This document shows positions 25,579 to 26,096 of a stretch of 26,096 bases of DNA, piece after piece. A model generated the notes under the pieces. That model saw only the letters and a program-made list of their open reading frames with translations, made no database searches and was not told the origin of the DNA. This stretch comes from Eubacterium sp. OM08-24. GTDB lineage: Bacteria > Bacillota > Clostridia > Oscillospirales > Acutalibacteraceae. The first letter of the stretch is position 1, and the number at the start of each line of letters is the position of its first letter. The stretch is taken from positions 60,595-86,690 of the forward strand of contig NZ_QSTA01000008.1 in NCBI RefSeq assembly GCF_003438075.1, written 5' to 3'. Made by a program: the position numbers and the translations under genes.

Positions 25579-26096
25579 ATTTGAAACAATGACAATTGGG
25601 GATTGTTGCGATATTATAAAAAAATCAATTTATCCAGAAAAAGGACAGGTTTACACTTGCTTCAGTCTGCCTGCATTTGATAATTCTAATACCCCTGAAA
25701 TATTAAATGGTGAAGAAATTAAGAGTTCCAAGTTTGTATTGGACGAAAATACTATCCTTTTTAACAAATTGAATCCTAAATTTAGAAGAGTATGGAATAT
25801 ACATTCTCTTGAAAAATATGAGAACACGATTTGTTCAACAGAATTTTTGCCATTGAAGGCGAAAGCCAATATTGAGCAAGATTACTTATATTACTATATT
25901 TCAAGTCCTTATTTTACTAGGCTTATGGATGGAATAAGAACCGGTACTTCCAATAGTCAACAGAGAATAGATTGGAAACAATTCTTACGAGAACAAATAA
26001 ATGTTCCATCATTGCCTATTCAAAGAAAAGTTGTTTCATTACTGAGTAATATTGATAAAAAAATAAAACTCAATAATAAGATAAACAATAATTTAG
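25568..26096 (+). CDS. hsdS: Type I restriction-modification specificity subunit (5' part)
   Basis: The first 176 codons are in the window and the frame runs off the end. The ATG lies inside the hsdM end (11-base overlap), with GGGGGCG about eight bases upstream. Residues 1-145 form the first target-recognition domain, with ...GIRTGTSNSQQRIDWKQF, then INVPSLPIQRKVVSLLSNID and the start of the first conserved helix (KKIKLNNKINNN). HsdS sets the DNA sequence recognised by HsdM and HsdR. The second recognition domain and hsdR, if present, lie beyond the window. Confidence 0.9.
   Translation, partial: MKYEFETMTIGDCCDIIKKSIYPEKGQVYTCFSLPAFDNSNTPEILNGEEIKSSKFVLDENTILFNKLNPKFRRVWNIHSLEKYENTICSTEFLPLKAKANIEQDYLYYYISSPYFTRLMDGIRTGTSNSQQRIDWKQFLREQINVPSLPIQRKVVSLLSNIDKKIKLNNKINNNL

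Larger units (their letters stand above)
18084..26096 (+). mobile_element. Integrative mobilizable element at the guaA 3' end (left part)
   Basis: From the guaA stop to the window end the genes form a coherent element: arm-like repeats, XRE regulator, excisionase-like protein, tyrosine integrase (interrupted), relaxosome proteins, relaxase, TnpV, RhuM and a type I restriction-modification system. No conjugative ATPase or mating-pore genes are seen, so it is classed as mobilizable. The right end is outside the window, so the boundary and any direct repeat of the guaA end are inferred. Non-coding parts and intergenic spacing differ from the host operons. Confidence 0.75.

Noticed and set aside
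1..26096. CRISPR array
   Set aside because: No set of regularly spaced direct repeats was seen; the repeats found are palindromes or short tandem pairs.

Overview
This window looks like a chromosome segment of a low- to mid-GC Clostridia, most likely a gut Ruminococcaceae/Oscillospiraceae relative. That placement is an inference from gene content: a type III glutamine synthetase, a PII domain fused to an ammonium transporter, the style of mobilizable element, and AT-rich intergenic regions with strong sigma-A-type promoters. No 16S gene is present to confirm it.

Region 1 (about 1-10940) is a nitrogen-assimilation island. gltB and gltD (NADPH-glutamate synthase large and small subunits) run on the minus strand. 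Diverging from them on the plus strand are a type III glutamine synthetase (glnA/glnN) and an AmtB-type ammonium channel carrying a C-terminal PII domain. Together they form ammonium uptake, sensing and the GS-GOGAT cycle. Both glnA and the transporter gene have a short leader in which a small hairpin with a six-base loop (A at loop position 1, G at position 4) overlaps the 5' arm of an intrinsic terminator. This is the arrangement expected for ANTAR-protein antitermination.

Region 2 (about 10940-18083) holds a tRNA-Leu(CAA) on the minus strand, then a purine operon purC-purF-purB-purA-guaA from one strong promoter. It covers the first committed step (PurF), SAICAR synthesis (PurC), the two lyase steps (PurB), and the AMP (PurA) and GMP (GuaA) branches. 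The other purine genes are not in the window.

Region 3 (about 18084 to the window end) is an integrative mobilizable element apparently inserted at the 3' end of guaA. Its left end carries arm-like direct repeats, a minus-strand XRE regulator with an operator cluster, a small excisionase-like HTH protein, and a tyrosine integrase interrupted by two in-frame TAA codons. A mobilization module follows: an accessory DNA-binding protein, a structured non-coding oriT candidate, MobC and a MOBP-like relaxase. Then come TnpV and a cargo of a RhuM-family protein plus a type I restriction-modification system (hsdM complete, hsdS cut by the window end). No conjugation (type IV secretion) genes are seen, so the element would need a helper. 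hsdR and the right attachment site must lie beyond the window if they exist.

The points most worth following up are the paired hexaloop/terminator leaders, the Amt-PII fusion lacking the Tyr51 uridylylation site, and the doubly nonsense-interrupted but otherwise intact integrase.
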